The notes below the pieces were generated by a model. That model saw only the letters and a list, made by a program, of their open reading frames with translations, did no database searches and was not told where the DNA came from. Positions 45,513 to 55,785 of a stretch of 64,000 nucleotides of DNA are shown here, piece by piece. Source of the stretch: Bifidobacterium sp. 7101 (GTDB lineage: Bacteria > Actinomycetota > Actinomycetes > Actinomycetales > Bifidobacteriaceae); assembly GCF_000499285.1 (NCBI RefSeq), contig NZ_AWUN01000005.1:113091-177090 (forward strand), written 5' to 3'. The translations under genes were made by a program, and so were the position numbers. Numbering within the stretch: position 1 is the first letter of the stretch; every line of letters begins with the position of its first letter.

Positions 45513-46119
45513 GATGGCTGTCCTGACGAAGCAGTCCAATACCTTGACGTGCGTAGATCAGCCCCGCCAGCCAGTAAAGCGCCACACCCCAGATGACAGC
45601 CGCTAGAGCCACCAGATGGAAGACACGGAAGAAGGAGGAAGTGCCCACATCCGCAAAAATCAGGGCAGGTATGGCCAGCATGAGCACGGCCGTCCCAGTC
45701 TTGCCCGCGAAGTGCACCGGCAGAGGGCCGTAATTATGCTGGGCCAGCGCAAGAACCAGCAGGCCCATGAGCACATCCCTTGCACCGACCAGGGCCAGAA
45801 GCCACCAGGGCAGTATGGAGGCGATGCTCAGAGCCAGGACGGAGCAGAGAATGAGCAGGCGATCGGCCACAGGGTCCAGAATCTGGCCCAGCTTGCTGAC
45901 CTGGTTGAACCTGCGGGCAATGATCCCGTCCACACCGTCCGACAGGGCCGAAATCAGCATGACCACCAGGGAAATGATCAGATGGCGGTTGGCCACCAGG
46001 TAGGCAATAAGGGGTATGGAAAGGATGCGAAGCAGGCTGATGACATTCGGTACAGTGAGAATCACGGACCGCGGCTCAGGGCTGTACCTGCTGCGTGAAA
46101 TTCGATCGATCAGTGCCAT
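45505..46119 (-). CDS. pgsA: CDP-alcohol phosphatidyltransferase, PgsA-like
   Basis: A 204-residue membrane enzyme with the family signature DGxxAR-x8-G-x3-D-x3-D, seen as DGVDGIIARRFNQVSKLG followed by QILDPVADR. It has about five TM helices. It joins CDP-diacylglycerol to glycerol-3-phosphate, the committed step of phosphatidylglycerol synthesis. It lies four bases after hisG and overlaps the DUF881 gene. The paralogue name within Actinobacteria is uncertain. cdsA, which makes its substrate, lies upstream in the same long run. Confidence 0.85.
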   Translation of the reverse strand: MALIDRISRSRYSPEPRSVILTVPNVISLLRILSIPLIAYLVANRHLIISLVVMLISALSDGVDGIIARRFNQVSKLGQILDPVADRLLILCSVLALSIASILPWWLLALVGARDVLMGLLVLALAQHNYGPLPVHFAGKTGTAVLMLAIPALIFADVGTSSFFRVFHLVALAAVIWGVALYWLAGLIYARQGIGLLRQDSHHD

Positions 46120-46123
46120 CCGA

Positions 46124-46975
46124 CTACATTCTAGAAGCTTGAAGGGCGGTTACAAGGATGGCGCGCGCACCAATCTTGTAGAGCCGGTCCATGAGATTGT
46201 TCACCTGGTCCCTGGGTACCATGGCCCTGACAGCCGCCCACTGCTTGTCATGCAGGGAGGAGACTGTCGGCGATTCGTACCCGGGCGTGATGCCTACAGC
46301 CATGGCTACACGCTCGACCGGGATGTCGTAATCCATCAGTACATAGCGGCGGGCTGTCAGTACACCCTCCAGCCTGCGGGACATGACCGCCAACCGTTCA
46401 TCATGCGGATCCAGGCGGGGCGACCTGATGAGAATCCCCTCCGATTTCAAGATGGGATCGCCGAAGACCCTGAGCCCTGCATTGCGCAAGGTGGTACCGG
46501 TGGAGACCACATCGGCAATCAGGTCGGCGACTCCAAGCTGAACCGACGACTCCACTGCCCCGTCCAAGTGGATCAGTTCGGCCTTGAGTCCCTTGCTGGT
46601 CAGATAGTCCTCAAGAAGCCGGTCGAAGGTGGTGCCAATCCGCTTGCCGTCCACGTCCTGCAGACTCCTGATGGCGCTGGCTTCGGGAGCGGCGAACCTG
46701 AAAGTGGAAGCGCCGAATCCCAGCTGCGTGACTTCGACGGCCCCGGTACCGGAATTGAGCAGAAGATCACGCCCGGTGATGCCCAGATCGATGGTTCCCA
46801 GGCCGACATAGACGGCTATATCATTGGGCCTTAAGTAAAAGAGCTGGATGTCGTTATCGACATCATCGACCACCAACTGCCGGTCGTTGGAACGCAGACG
46901 ATAGCCGGACTCTGACAGCAGCCTCCATGCGGGCTGGGACAACATGCCTTTATTGGGCACCGCGACCTTCAACAC
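46124..46975 (-). CDS. hisG: ATP phosphoribosyltransferase HisG, long form
   Basis: A 283-residue long-form HisG. The catalytic part has [35 protein letters not shown] and the PRPP-binding loop [18 protein letters not shown]; the last 75 residues are the ACT-like domain that gives histidine feedback inhibition. It catalyses the first step of histidine synthesis. hisE is 50 bases upstream in the same direction, so the first two steps are encoded together. Confidence 0.93.
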   Translation of the reverse strand: MLKVAVPNKGMLSQPAWRLLSESGYRLRSNDRQLVVDDVDNDIQLFYLRPNDIAVYVGLGTIDLGITGRDLLLNSGTGAVEVTQLGFGASTFRFAAPEASAIRSLQDVDGKRIGTTFDRLLEDYLTSKGLKAELIHLDGAVESSVQLGVADLIADVVSTGTTLRNAGLRVFGDPILKSEGILIRSPRLDPHDERLAVMSRRLEGVLTARRYVLMDYDIPVERVAMAVGITPGYESPTVSSLHDKQWAAVRAMVPRDQVNNLMDRLYKIGARAILVTALQASRM

Positions 46976-47025
46976 GGCAACCTCCTAATTGCGGAAGCGA
47001 ATCTACTGCGGGATGGGATTGGGAG

Positions 47026-47289
47026 TCACAGGTACCTGTAGACATCCTCCAGGGTGATGCCCCGATCAATCATCATGACCTGGATGTGATACAGGAGCTG
47101 GCTCATCTCCTCAGCCGTCCGCTCCTTGCCCTCATACTCAGCGGCGATCCAGGTTTCCCCGGCCTCTTCATTGATCTTCTTGCCGATGAAATGCGTGCCC
47201 TTGTCCAGCTCTTCAACAGTCAAGGATCCTTCTGGGCGCTCCTTGGCCTTGGTCATGAGCTCCTCAAACAACCCATCGAAGGTCTTCAT
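47026..47289 (-). CDS. hisE: Phosphoribosyl-ATP pyrophosphatase HisE
   Basis: An 87-residue MazG-fold His[21 protein letters not shown] and [18 protein letters not shown] metal-binding Glu residues (seen as [14 protein letters not shown]). It removes pyrophosphate from phosphoribosyl-ATP, the second step of histidine synthesis. It is separate from HisI, which is encoded elsewhere in the same run. Confidence 0.93.
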   Translation of the reverse strand: MKTFDGLFEELMTKAKERPEGSLTVEELDKGTHFIGKKINEEAGETWIAAEYEGKERTAEEMSQLLYHIQVMMIDRGITLEDVYRYL

Positions 47290-47320
47290 CTGGCTATCTC
47301 CATTCTTCCTGCAAAACCTG

Positions 47321-47986
47321 TCAGTCCTTGTAGCTTACCTGCGCGGCCTGCCTGATCTGGTCAATGGCCTTGGCCGGGTCGTCAGCACCGTACACTGCTG
47401 ATCCTGCCACCAGGACATCGGCTCCGGCCTCTGCCACGATGGGAGCCGTGGTGGGGCTTACCCCGCCATCCACCTGGATGTGGGTCTTAAGGCCCCGGGC
47501 AGTGATCTGGTCACGTAGACGACGGGTCTTGGGCATCTGATTGTCCAGGAACTTCTGGCCGCCGAAGCCTGGCTCCACGGTCATGACCAGAATCATGTCA
47601 AACTCATCGAGAATATCGAAGATCGGCTCCACAGGCTCGGCAGGGCGCACGGCCAGGCAGGCCTTGACCCCCATGTCGTGAAGCTGGCGGGCCAGACGGA
47701 CCGGGGCATGGACGGCTCCGGTATGGAAGGTGACGGAGGCGACACCCAGCTTGGCGAATTCAGGGGCCCAGCGGTCAGGGTCCTCGATCATCAGATGCAC
47801 GTCCACCGGCAGATCGGTCACCTGGCAGATGCGCTCCACCACAGGCTCGCCAAGCGTCAGGTTGGGAACGAAATGGTGGTCCATCACATCCACGTGGACC
47901 ATATCGGCATTGGCAATAGCCTTGAGATCCCGCTCCAAGTTGGCGAAATCGGCGGAAAGAATGCTGGGTGCTATCTGAATGCTCAT
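47321..47986 (-). CDS. rpe: Ribulose-phosphate 3-epimerase
   Basis: A 221-residue TIM-barrel epimerase: [17 protein letters not shown], the metal and catalytic residues in [30 protein letters not shown] and the C-terminal [12 protein letters not shown]. It interconverts ribulose-5-phosphate and xylulose-5-phosphate, needed for the phosphoketolase (bifid) shunt and for PRPP precursors. It sits between lgt and hisE. Confidence 0.93.
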   Translation of the reverse strand: MSIQIAPSILSADFANLERDLKAIANADMVHVDVMDHHFVPNLTLGEPVVERICQVTDLPVDVHLMIEDPDRWAPEFAKLGVASVTFHTGAVHAPVRLARQLHDMGVKACLAVRPAEPVEPIFDILDEFDMILVMTVEPGFGGQKFLDNQMPKTRRLRDQITARGLKTHIQVDGGVSPTTAPIVAEAGADVLVAGSAVYGADDPAKAIDQIRQAAQVSYKD

Positions 47987-48076
47987 GGAGTTTATTCTAT
48001 GTTGTACGGAAGACCGGCCGCAGCGGTTTGTGGCTTGATTGCACAGGTCCCGGCCCTTGGGTGGCCGACCCCTGAC

Positions 48077-48988
48077 CTACTTGCTCTGAGCCTCGGATTC
48101 CTGACGGACCTCGAGCTCGGTGATGGTCCTTAGTTTTTCGGACAACAGGGAGGTCGGCTTGCCCTTGCGCGCTATGAGGACGAAGGCTGCAGCAGCCAGG
48201 AAGAAGACCGTCATGGACACCCAAACGTTGACTCTGACCCCCAGAAATTCATGGGCGAAGTCGATGCGAAGGGCTTCGATCCAGGTGCGCCCCAGGGTAT
48301 ACCACATGACATAGAGGGCGAAGAGGGAGCCAGCCTTGAGCACGTTCACCGCCTTGTGGCCAATCCAGACCAGGAGGGCTGCGCCGATCAGATTCCAGAT
48401 CATCTCATACAGGAATGTGGGCTGGAAGAGAGTGCCGGTCGGGCAGGTGGCCCCGTCGTAGCACTGTTCGCTGCTACCGATGGCGGAACCTGCCGCGTCG
48501 ATCTTCAGACCCCAGGGCAGCGTGGTGGGAGCTCCGTAGAGCTCCTGATTGAACCAGTTGCCCAGCCGGCCGATGGCCTGGGCCACCAGAAGGGCAGGAG
48601 CCACGCTGTCTGCCAGCAGGGCAGTCGGGTAATTCTTGTGACGGCACCAGGCCCAAGCTGCCAGGGCTCCCAAGAGGACCGCACCCCAGATGCCCAGACC
48701 GCCACGCCAGATGCGCAGGATGTCTGCTGGATTGCCATTAGCTCCAAAGTAGCGTTCGGGTGTGGTGATGACGTGATAGAGCCTTGCGCCGACGATGCCG
48801 GCCGGCACCGCGCAGATGGCGATGTCCAGAATCTGGTCGGTCCGGCCACCCTCCTTCTTCCAGCGCCTGGCCGTGATCCAGGCAGCCACGATGATGGCCA
48901 GGAGCATGGTCAGGGCATAGAACCTGATGGTGACCGGCCCCAGTTGGAAGCTGGATATTCCCGGCGATGGAATGTAGGCAAGCGTCAT
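48077..48988 (-). CDS. lgt: Prolipoprotein diacylglyceryl transferase
   Basis: A 303-residue polytopic enzyme. The family signature AIGRLGNWFNQELYG holds the catalytic Arg, Asn and Glu, and AGIVGARLYHVITT is the early conserved segment. It moves a diacylglyceryl group from phosphatidylglycerol to the lipobox cysteine of prelipoproteins, such as the lipoprotein of the ECF operon. The start at 48988 is used; the open frame continues further upstream, but that part overlaps trpA and does not match the family. Confidence 0.93.
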   Translation of the reverse strand: MTLAYIPSPGISSFQLGPVTIRFYALTMLLAIIVAAWITARRWKKEGGRTDQILDIAICAVPAGIVGARLYHVITTPERYFGANGNPADILRIWRGGLGIWGAVLLGALAAWAWCRHKNYPTALLADSVAPALLVAQAIGRLGNWFNQELYGAPTTLPWGLKIDAAGSAIGSSEQCYDGATCPTGTLFQPTFLYEMIWNLIGAALLVWIGHKAVNVLKAGSLFALYVMWYTLGRTWIEALRIDFAHEFLGVRVNVWVSMTVFFLAAAAFVLIARKGKPTSLLSEKLRTITELEVRQESEAQSK

Positions 48989-49025
48989 AAAGCCCCAATC
49001 TAGCCCCTGGACCTTACAGCCCCGC

Positions 49026-49934
49026 TCACTTCCTGGACTGGGAGATGCCCCAACGTAGATCTGAACAAATCTCAGCCAGTGACTCCAGTGCCTTTCTGCG
49101 GTCCTTCCGCGGCCTGCCCTCGTCATCCAGAAGGCAGTGGACCAGAGCCGAGCCGACGATGACCCCGTCCGCGTAGGCGCCGACCTGGGAGGCCTGCTGG
49201 GCGGTCGAAACCCCGATGCCCACGCAGACATAAGGAGCGCCCGCATTCCTGACTCTCGCCACCAAATTCTGGGCTGAATTGGACATGCTGGTCCGTTCGC
49301 CGGTCACGCCCATCCGGGAAGTCGCGTAGACGAAGCCCCTGGCAGCACGGGAGGTGATCTGCAGACGAGCATCGGTGGAGTCGGGCGAGACCAGATAGAC
49401 CCGATCAAGGCCGTAGCGGTCAGACTGCTCTATCCATTCCCCGGATTCGTCGACGATCAGATCGGGGGTGACCAGCCCGGCCCCACCGGCCTCGGCCATG
49501 CGCTGTGCAAAATCCGCCACCCCGTGATGCAGGATCAGATTCCAATAGCTCATGACCAGAGCCCTGGCACCGTCCGCCTGGACCTGACGCACCGCATCGA
49601 AAACACCCTCGACCTTGACGCCATTGTCGATGGCGCACTTGCTGGCCGCCTGAATGACCGGACCATCCATGACCGGGTCGCTGTAGGGCAGTCCGATCTC
49701 GACGATATCGACCCCGCTTCGCACCATGACCCTCATGGCCTCCAGGGATGTGGGCACATCGGGGAATCCATAGGGGAAGTAACCGATGAAGGCCGGCCTG
49801 CCCTGCTGGCGGAGGGCCTGCAGCGTGGACGCCACCGGGCTGCTCGCGCGGCTGAACCCCTTGGGCTGGACGGGCTGGACAGACTGGACGGGCTGGACGG
49901 GGGCTTTCTGCCATTGCCATTGCTGGTTGACCAT
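49026..49934 (-). CDS. trpA: Tryptophan synthase alpha chain with a repetitive N-terminal extension
   Basis: A 302-residue TrpA. The catalytic Glu and Asp are in EIGLPYSDPVMDGP, and YVCVGIGVSTAQQ is the phosphate-binding loop. It cleaves indole-3-glycerol phosphate and passes indole to TrpB. The ATG overlaps the TrpCB stop (TGATG). Before the family start is an extra N-terminus of about 35 residues built from Pro-Val-Gln and Ser/Pro repeats (QPVQSVQPVQPK), encoded by near-perfect 9-base repeats. Its role is unknown; it could be phase-variable in length. Confidence 0.92.
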   Translation of the reverse strand: MVNQQWQWQKAPVQPVQSVQPVQPKGFSRASSPVASTLQALRQQGRPAFIGYFPYGFPDVPTSLEAMRVMVRSGVDIVEIGLPYSDPVMDGPVIQAASKCAIDNGVKVEGVFDAVRQVQADGARALVMSYWNLILHHGVADFAQRMAEAGGAGLVTPDLIVDESGEWIEQSDRYGLDRVYLVSPDSTDARLQITSRAARGFVYATSRMGVTGERTSMSNSAQNLVARVRNAGAPYVCVGIGVSTAQQASQVGAYADGVIVGSALVHCLLDDEGRPRKDRRKALESLAEICSDLRWGISQSRK

Positions 49935-52039
49935 CAACGGGCCTCCTCTTCTGCTTGATCGCTCTTGTCGTGCCCGGCCTGGGCTTCCAGAGCGCTGGCC
50001 TCCTGCTCGGACAGGTAGCCGAACCATCTGCCCGCCGTGGCCACATCCTTGTCGCCCCGGCCCGAGATGTTGATCAGAATGACAGGATTCCTGATTCCCT
50101 TGCGCAGAAGGTCCGTTGCCGCCTTGCTGGCTCCGGCCAAGGCGTGCGAGGACTCCAGGGCAGGGATGATGCCCTCGGTCCGGCAGAGATCGCTGAAAGC
50201 CTGCATGGCCTCCTTGTCGGTCGCATAGTCATACTTGACCCGGCCCATGTCGTGCAGCCAGGCATGCTCAGGCCCCACCGAAGCGTAATCCAGGCCGGCG
50301 GAGATGGAGTAGGTATCCATGGTCTGGCCCTGGTCGTCCTCCAACAGATAGGACTTGGTCCCCTGGAAAACGCCGACCTGACCGGTGCCGGGCGACAGAC
50401 GGATGGCGTGTTTGCCTGAACTGGGACCGTCTCCACCGGCTTCGTATGCGTAGAGGGATACCCGGGGATCGTCCAGGAAGGTGTTCATGATGCCGATGGC
50501 GTTGGAGCCTCCGCCGACGCAGGCCACAACTCCGTCAGGATGGTCGATGCCGTATGCGGAAAGCTGTGCGGAGGCCTCTTCGCCGATAATCTTCTGAAAG
50601 TCCCTGACGATGGTCGGGAAGGGATGGGGGCCGGCCACCGTGCCCAGCAGGTAGTGGGTGGACTCCACGTTGGTCACCCAGTCGCGCAGGGCCTCATTGA
50701 TGGCGTCCTTGAGGATCCTGGTCCCGGTGGTCACCTCGACGACTTCGGCTCCCAGCATTCGCATCCTGGCAACGTTCAGGGCCTGTCTGCGGGCGTCGAC
50801 CTGCCCCATGTAGATTCGGCACTTGAATCCCAGGAGGGCGCAGACCGTAGCCGTGGCCACGCCGTGCTGCCCGGCACCGGTCTCCGCGATGACCCGGGTT
50901 TTGCCCATGCGCTTGACCAGGAGCCCTTGGCCCAGGGCGTTGTTGATCTTGTGGGCGCCCGTGTGGTTCAGATCCTCCCGCTTCAGGAAGACCCTGACCT
51001 GGCCGCCGACACGATCGCTGATCAGCTTGGCGAACCTGGGAGCCGGCGTCAGGGCCGAGGGACGCCCCACATAGACCCGGTTGAGCCTGTTCAGCTCCTC
51101 CCGGAAGGCCGGATCGGCCTTGGCCTCCTTGTAGACCCGCTCCAGCTCGTCAAGGGCGCCAACCAGGGCCTCAGGTACAAAACGTCCGCCATAGGGGCCG
51201 AAATAGGGACCGTCATGGGTCGACAGGGGCCTGGCCTCGGCGGCCTTGAAACGGTGACCAGCCTGAACCAGCAAGCGAACCGTACCCTCCTGGTCCTGGG
51301 AGGTGACCAGCCCCTCTCCGATCAGGACCGCATCGGCCCCAGCCCGGGCATAGCGCTCCAACTCGACAGTCCCGAACACTCCGGACTCGGCCACCTTGAC
51401 CACATCCTTGGGCAGGTTGGAAGCCAGCCGGGCATACTGGTCGACGTCAACGCTCAGGTCCTTCAAATTCCGGGCGTTGATGCCGATCACCCTGGCGCCG
51501 GCCGCAATTGCCCGCTCGATCTCCTGACGATCATGGGTCTCCACCAGGGCGGTCATGCCCAGGCTCCCGGCCAGATCGAGCAGATGCTTGAGGCGGGTGT
51601 CATCCAAGGCCGCCACAATCAGCAGAATCATATCAGCTCCGTTGGCCCTGGACTCCCAGACCTGGTAGTCGGAGACGATGAAGTTCTTGTTGAGCACGGG
51701 AATGCCCACGGCTTGCCTGACCTCCCGCAAATCCTCCAAGGACCCCAGGAAGCGCCTGCCCTCGGTCAGGACCGATATAGCCGAGGCGCCCCCATTGGCA
51801 TACTGCCGGGCCAGGGCGGCAGGATTCTTGATGTCGGCAAGATACCCCTTGGAGGGCGAGGCGCGCTTGATTTCCGCGATGATCGGAATACCAACGCTCT
51901 CCCGGAGCAGTCGGCCGGCGTCCAGAGGTTTGCGCTTCATGCTCCTGACCTGTTGCTTGAGGCTTTCCAAAGGAATCTTCTGTACCCGGCTCCTTGCATC
52001 CTCCACGGCGCCGGCCACCAGTTCATCCAAGACGGTCAT
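49934..52039 (-). CDS. trpCB: TrpC-TrpB fusion: indole-3-glycerol phosphate synthase and tryptophan synthase beta chain
   Basis: A 701-residue bifunctional protein. Residues 1 to about 270 are [30 protein letters not shown] and VIGINARNL. After a short linker ([14 protein letters not shown]), TrpB begins with [14 protein letters not shown]; the PLP lysine is in [14 protein letters not shown] and the PLP phosphate loop is [10 protein letters not shown]. It joins the last two enzymes before and at tryptophan. Such fusions are reported in bifidobacteria. ATG at 52039 is chosen because [14 protein letters not shown] matches the family start; the frame stays open upstream. trpA follows with TGATG overlap. 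Confidence 0.92.
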   Translation of the reverse strand: MTVLDELVAGAVEDARSRVQKIPLESLKQQVRSMKRKPLDAGRLLRESVGIPIIAEIKRASPSKGYLADIKNPAALARQYANGGASAISVLTEGRRFLGSLEDLREVRQAVGIPVLNKNFIVSDYQVWESRANGADMILLIVAALDDTRLKHLLDLAGSLGMTALVETHDRQEIERAIAAGARVIGINARNLKDLSVDVDQYARLASNLPKDVVKVAESGVFGTVELERYARAGADAVLIGEGLVTSQDQEGTVRLLVQAGHRFKAAEARPLSTHDGPYFGPYGGRFVPEALVGALDELERVYKEAKADPAFREELNRLNRVYVGRPSALTPAPRFAKLISDRVGGQVRVFLKREDLNHTGAHKINNALGQGLLVKRMGKTRVIAETGAGQHGVATATVCALLGFKCRIYMGQVDARRQALNVARMRMLGAEVVEVTTGTRILKDAINEALRDWVTNVESTHYLLGTVAGPHPFPTIVRDFQKIIGEEASAQLSAYGIDHPDGVVACVGGGSNAIGIMNTFLDDPRVSLYAYEAGGDGPSSGKHAIRLSPGTGQVGVFQGTKSYLLEDDQGQTMDTYSISAGLDYASVGPEHAWLHDMGRVKYDYATDKEAMQAFSDLCRTEGIIPALESSHALAGASKAATDLLRKGIRNPVILINISGRGDKDVATAGRWFGYLSEQEASALEAQAGHDKSDQAEEEAR

Positions 52040-52103
52040 AGAGCCCTTCCCTCCAGTTTCCTGTATGTTCCCTGCCACAACCTTAGCGTCTTTCTGCACA
52101 GGA

Positions 52104-52517
52104 TTACCCTTCATCGCTCTGCATTTGTGCCTGTGTACGGTTGCCTTGCACCGCTGGCAAGGGTCCTCCGGCTTCAAAACACGACCTGTGTCCGGTGTGG
52201 CAGGCCGCCCCCACCTGGTCTACTTCGATAAGCAGCGCATCCCCATCGCAGTCAATGCTGACTCCCTTGACGTATTGGACATGCCCGGAGGTGTCTCCCT
52301 TACGCCAGTATTCCTGTCTGGAGCGTGACCAGAAGGTGACCCTACCCGTGGTCAGCGTTCGTCTTAAGGCCTCCTCATCCATGTACCCGACCATGAGGAC
52401 CTGACGGCTGTCATACTGCTGGACCACAGCTGCCACAAGTCCCTTGGCATCCTTCTTGAGCCTGGCCGCTATGCTCGGATCCAAACGTGCTTCCTCGTTC
52501 TTCGAAAACTGTGACAT
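52104..52517 (-). CDS. hisI: Phosphoribosyl-AMP cyclohydrolase HisI
   Basis: A 137-residue His[19 protein letters not shown], the zinc and magnesium residues in [13 protein letters not shown] and the cysteines in [10 protein letters not shown]. It opens the adenine ring of phosphoribosyl-AMP in histidine synthesis. It sits between hisF and trpCB. The length is the short single-domain form, consistent with HisE being separate. Confidence 0.93.
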   Translation of the reverse strand: MSQFSKNEEARLDPSIAARLKKDAKGLVAAVVQQYDSRQVLMVGYMDEEALRRTLTTGRVTFWSRSRQEYWRKGDTSGHVQYVKGVSIDCDGDALLIEVDQVGAACHTGHRSCFEAGGPLPAVQGNRTQAQMQSDEG

Positions 52518-52656
52518 TGATCCTCATTCTCCTGATTTGTCCGACTTAACTTTGTCGCTTGATTGTTTAAGGTACGGGTATGGTTTTCCGATGGCTGCCA
52601 ACCGGGCCTGCAAAAGCCATGCACCACGTAGTGCCGGAATTATCTACGGGATTGGT

Positions 52657-53433
52657 TCAGGCCTGCCATCGAACCGGATACCCGGCCGCATGGAGCGCCT
52701 GCTTGACGTCCTTGATGGACACCTGGCCGAAATGGAAGACGGAAGCAGCCAGGACAGCATCGGCCCCGGCCTTGACCGCAGGAGGAAAATCAGCGGCCTT
52801 GCCTGCGCCGCCGCTGGCGATGAGCGGAAGGGATACGGCCTTGCGCACGTCGGCGATCATCTCAAGATCGAATCCTTGACGGGTGCCGTCCGCATCCATG
52901 GAATTTAGGAGAATCTCGCCGGCTCCGAGCACCTGGGCCTGCTTGACCCAGTCGATGGCATCGATGCCGGTGGACTGATGACCGCCCATAGTGGTCACCT
53001 CATATCCCGATGTAATGCCCTGTGCATCGGATCGGCGGGCATCGACCGAGAGCACCAGCACCTGGCGACCGAACCGCTGGGCGATGTCGCCGATGACCTG
53101 CGGATTGGCGATGGCTGCCGTGTTGATCCCGACCTTGTCTGCCCCGGATCTCAGGAGAGTGTCGACATCCTGCGGGGTGCGCACACCTCCGCCGACGGTC
53201 AGCGGAATGAAAATCTGGTCGGCAGTGCTCTTGACCAGGTCAACCATGGTGGCCCGCCCGCTGCCCGAAGCGGTCACATCCAGAAAAGTCAGTTCGTCGG
53301 CTCCCTGTTGGTAGTATGCGGAAGCCAGTTCGACCGGGTCACCCGCATCGCGCAGATTCTTGAAGTGGACGCCTTTGACCACACGGCCCTGGTCGACATC
53401 AAGGCAGGGAATGACACGAACCGCTACAGTCAT
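52657..53433 (-). CDS. hisF: Imidazole glycerol phosphate synthase subunit HisF
   Basis: A 258-residue beta/alpha barrel. The two catalytic aspartates are in [17 protein letters not shown] and [10 protein letters not shown]; the phosphate sites are TVGGGVRT and IASGGAGK. It forms imidazole glycerol phosphate and AICAR with HisH, which is not in this window. It lies 113 bases after rlmN and 139 bases before hisI. Confidence 0.93.
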   Translation of the reverse strand: MTVAVRVIPCLDVDQGRVVKGVHFKNLRDAGDPVELASAYYQQGADELTFLDVTASGSGRATMVDLVKSTADQIFIPLTVGGGVRTPQDVDTLLRSGADKVGINTAAIANPQVIGDIAQRFGRQVLVLSVDARRSDAQGITSGYEVTTMGGHQSTGIDAIDWVKQAQVLGAGEILLNSMDADGTRQGFDLEMIADVRKAVSLPLIASGGAGKAADFPPAVKAGADAVLAASVFHFGQVSIKDVKQALHAAGYPVRWQA

Positions 53434-53546
53434 GCGACCTGCCTTCCTGCCTGAACCGAATTGTTTGAGTCACGACCTTAGCTTCTGCGGTGTCTGAAGA
53501 CCATGGCATGTCCACACTATGGCATGGCCACATTGCAAATGCTGAA

Positions 53547-54734
53547 TCAGGCCTGAAGCTTGACGGCCTTGGCTGCCAGCTGTCCGCAGGCGCCGTCGAT
53601 GTCCGATCCGCGGGTGTCCCTCATGGTTGCAGTGATGCCGGCCTTGTGAAGAATGTCCAGGAAGCGCTGCTCATCCTCGGGCTTGGAAGCCGTCCAGCGG
53701 GATCCCTCAATCGGATTCAAAGGTATGGGATTGACGTGCGCCCAGTCGTCCCCGTAGTGGTTGAGGCGCTTGGCAAGGAGGTGGGCATGCTCGGCCTGAT
53801 CGTTGATACCGCGCATCAGGGCATACTCGATGCTGACCCGTCTGCCGCTGGCCAGGTAGTAGTCGTGGGCCGCATCCAGGACCTGCGTGGTGCTGAAGCG
53901 GCGGTTCATGGGAACCAGCTCGTCGCGCAGCTTGTCGCTGGGAGCATGGAGGGAGACGGCCAGACGGACCGGGATTCCCTCCTTGGTCAGCTTGCGGATG
54001 CCGGGGACCACGCCGACCGTGGAGACGGTGATATTCCTGGCAGAGATGCCGAATCCCTTGGGCGGTAGGGCGCTGATCTGCCTGACGGCGGACAGGACAG
54101 CCCGGTAGTTGCCCATGGGCTCGCCCATCCCCATGAAGACGATGTTGCTCAGGCGACCTGGACCTCCGGCGACCTGTCCGGATCTCATCATCCGGGAGGC
54201 GGCCCTGACCTGTTCCAGAATCTCACCGGTCGACATGTTCCGGGTCAATCCAAGCTGACCTGTGGCGCAGAAGGGGCAGCCCATGCCGCAGCCGACCTGG
54301 CTTGAGATGCAGAGGGTGGCCCTGGAGGGGTAGCGCATGAGCACGGACTCGATCCGGGACCCATCGAAGAGCTTCCAGAGGGTCTTGATGGTGGTTCCCT
54401 GATCCGCCTTCTGAACGGTGACCGGGGTGATCAGTTCAGGGAAGAAGCGGTGTGCGGCTGCTTGGCGGCTGGCTGCGGGAAAGTCCGTGAAGTTATCCGG
54501 GCTGGTGGACAGGTGATTGAAGTAATGGTTGGCCAGCTGCGAGACACGGAACTTCGGCAGGCCCAGTTGAGCGCAGACCTCCTGGCGCTCCTTCTGGTCC
54601 ATGTCAGTAAAGTGGCGCGGCGGCTTGCCTCGTCGGGCATGGTCGGCCGCCAGAACGTCCCTGAAGGCGCCTTCCTTGCCCCCGGGGGTGATGCCGGTCT
54701 CAGGCTCGGCACCGGTCAATTCGACATCTGTCAT
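53547..54734 (-). CDS. rlmN: Dual-specificity RNA methyltransferase RlmN
   Basis: A 395-residue radical-SAM enzyme with the CxxxCxxC cluster motif in SSQVGCGMGCPFCATGQLG and the SAM-binding GMGEPMGNY. The second catalytic Cys is in the C-terminal part (MRDTRGSDIDGACGQL). It methylates C2 of A2503 in 23S rRNA and A37 of some tRNAs. It lies 36 bases after cdsA. Confidence 0.92.
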   Translation of the reverse strand: MTDVELTGAEPETGITPGGKEGAFRDVLAADHARRGKPPRHFTDMDQKERQEVCAQLGLPKFRVSQLANHYFNHLSTSPDNFTDFPAASRQAAAHRFFPELITPVTVQKADQGTTIKTLWKLFDGSRIESVLMRYPSRATLCISSQVGCGMGCPFCATGQLGLTRNMSTGEILEQVRAASRMMRSGQVAGGPGRLSNIVFMGMGEPMGNYRAVLSAVRQISALPPKGFGISARNITVSTVGVVPGIRKLTKEGIPVRLAVSLHAPSDKLRDELVPMNRRFSTTQVLDAAHDYYLASGRRVSIEYALMRGINDQAEHAHLLAKRLNHYGDDWAHVNPIPLNPIEGSRWTASKPEDEQRFLDILHKAGITATMRDTRGSDIDGACGQLAAKAVKLQA

Positions 54735-54770
54735 ACCCCTACCTCATCCTGTATCAGCAATCAATTCCGG

Positions 54771-55760
54771 TCACAGGCCTGTGACCAAAAGGACCAGTGT
54801 GATGAATGGTGCGGACATGAGGATGGAATCCACCCTGTCCAGCACCCCGCCGTGACCTTTGAGCAGGTGGCCCATGTCCTTGATCCCCAGGTCGCGCTTG
54901 ATCAAGGATGCACTCAGGTCCCCGAGTGTGCCTGTGGCTCCGACCATGACGCCCATGAGCAGGGCAACCCACCAGATCCGTCCCCAATCCGCCACGGGGT
55001 AGGTAGCCGCAAAGATGACCAGGGCACCGACCAGGCAGCAGAGCATGGAGCCTGCAAGCCCCTCCAGCGACTTGCCGGGCGAGATGCGGGGTGAGATCTT
55101 GTGCTTGCCGAAGAGCGAGCCGAAGAGAAGTCCGCCGATGTCGCTTAAGGCGGGCAGGAAAATCACCATGAAGGCATGTGCGGCAGGATGCCCGCCGAAG
55201 GTGGTGGGCAGGGTTATCAGGCAGGCCAGGAGGGTGATGTAGACAACGGTCAGGAGGGTGACGCCGACATTGGCCAGGCTGCTTGACCGGCTCTCCCCTT
55301 CTGCGGTGCCGTAGGAGGCATCGGCCATGGTCTGCGCGTCCTTGCCAGAGAGCTTGGCGCTCACCGCCTTGACCAGCCGACCACCCAGGCGATGGTTGCG
55401 GGTGGCCGCAAGAGCCCCGACCAGGGCAGTGACCAGAACTCCGGCGGTCATGACCACCGCATGGTCCGGTGCATAGAAGGAGGCCAGCATGGTGGCCGCC
55501 GAGCAGATCCAGAGCTCCACCACCGGTATATGCAGACCCGCCGTGGCAAAGTCCACCCTGAGCTCCCAGAGCCCCAGGGTCATGAAAATCACGATCAGGT
55601 AGATGAATGCGTCGATGCGCACCAGGATGCATGCCAGGATGATGACCACCAGAAGCGCACCAGTGGCCACCGCCTGCGGCATGTTTCGCCCGGTCCGCTT
55701 GTTCAGGGTTGCAACGGCATCCTGACCGGCCTTCTCTACGGAGCTTTCCTTAGTACTCAT
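54771..55760 (-). CDS. cdsA: Phosphatidate cytidylyltransferase CdsA
   Basis: A 329-residue polytopic enzyme with the family signature S-x-x-KR-x4-KD, seen as SASLIKRDLGIKDMGHLLKG followed by HGGVLDRVDS. About eight TM helices precede it. It makes CDP-diacylglycerol from CTP and phosphatidate, the substrate of the PgsA enzyme in this run. The ATG at 55760 is chosen because the upstream part of the frame overlaps frr. The cytosolic N-terminus of about 50 residues is hydrophilic. Confidence 0.9.
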   Translation of the reverse strand: MSTKESSVEKAGQDAVATLNKRTGRNMPQAVATGALLVVIILACILVRIDAFIYLIVIFMTLGLWELRVDFATAGLHIPVVELWICSAATMLASFYAPDHAVVMTAGVLVTALVGALAATRNHRLGGRLVKAVSAKLSGKDAQTMADASYGTAEGESRSSSLANVGVTLLTVVYITLLACLITLPTTFGGHPAAHAFMVIFLPALSDIGGLLFGSLFGKHKISPRISPGKSLEGLAGSMLCCLVGALVIFAATYPVADWGRIWWVALLMGVMVGATGTLGDLSASLIKRDLGIKDMGHLLKGHGGVLDRVDSILMSAPFITLVLLVTGL

Positions 55761-55785
55761 GAAGTGTGGACCCTCCCCGGGCGGA

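Noticed and set aside
48989..49246. Longer N-terminus of Lgt in the open frame
   Set aside because: It overlaps trpA and does not match the family; MTLAYIPSPG at 48988 is the expected start.
50540..52231. A 563-codon plus-strand open frame opposite trpCB and hisI
   Set aside because: Antisense shadow of conserved enzymes; no ribosome-binding site or motif.
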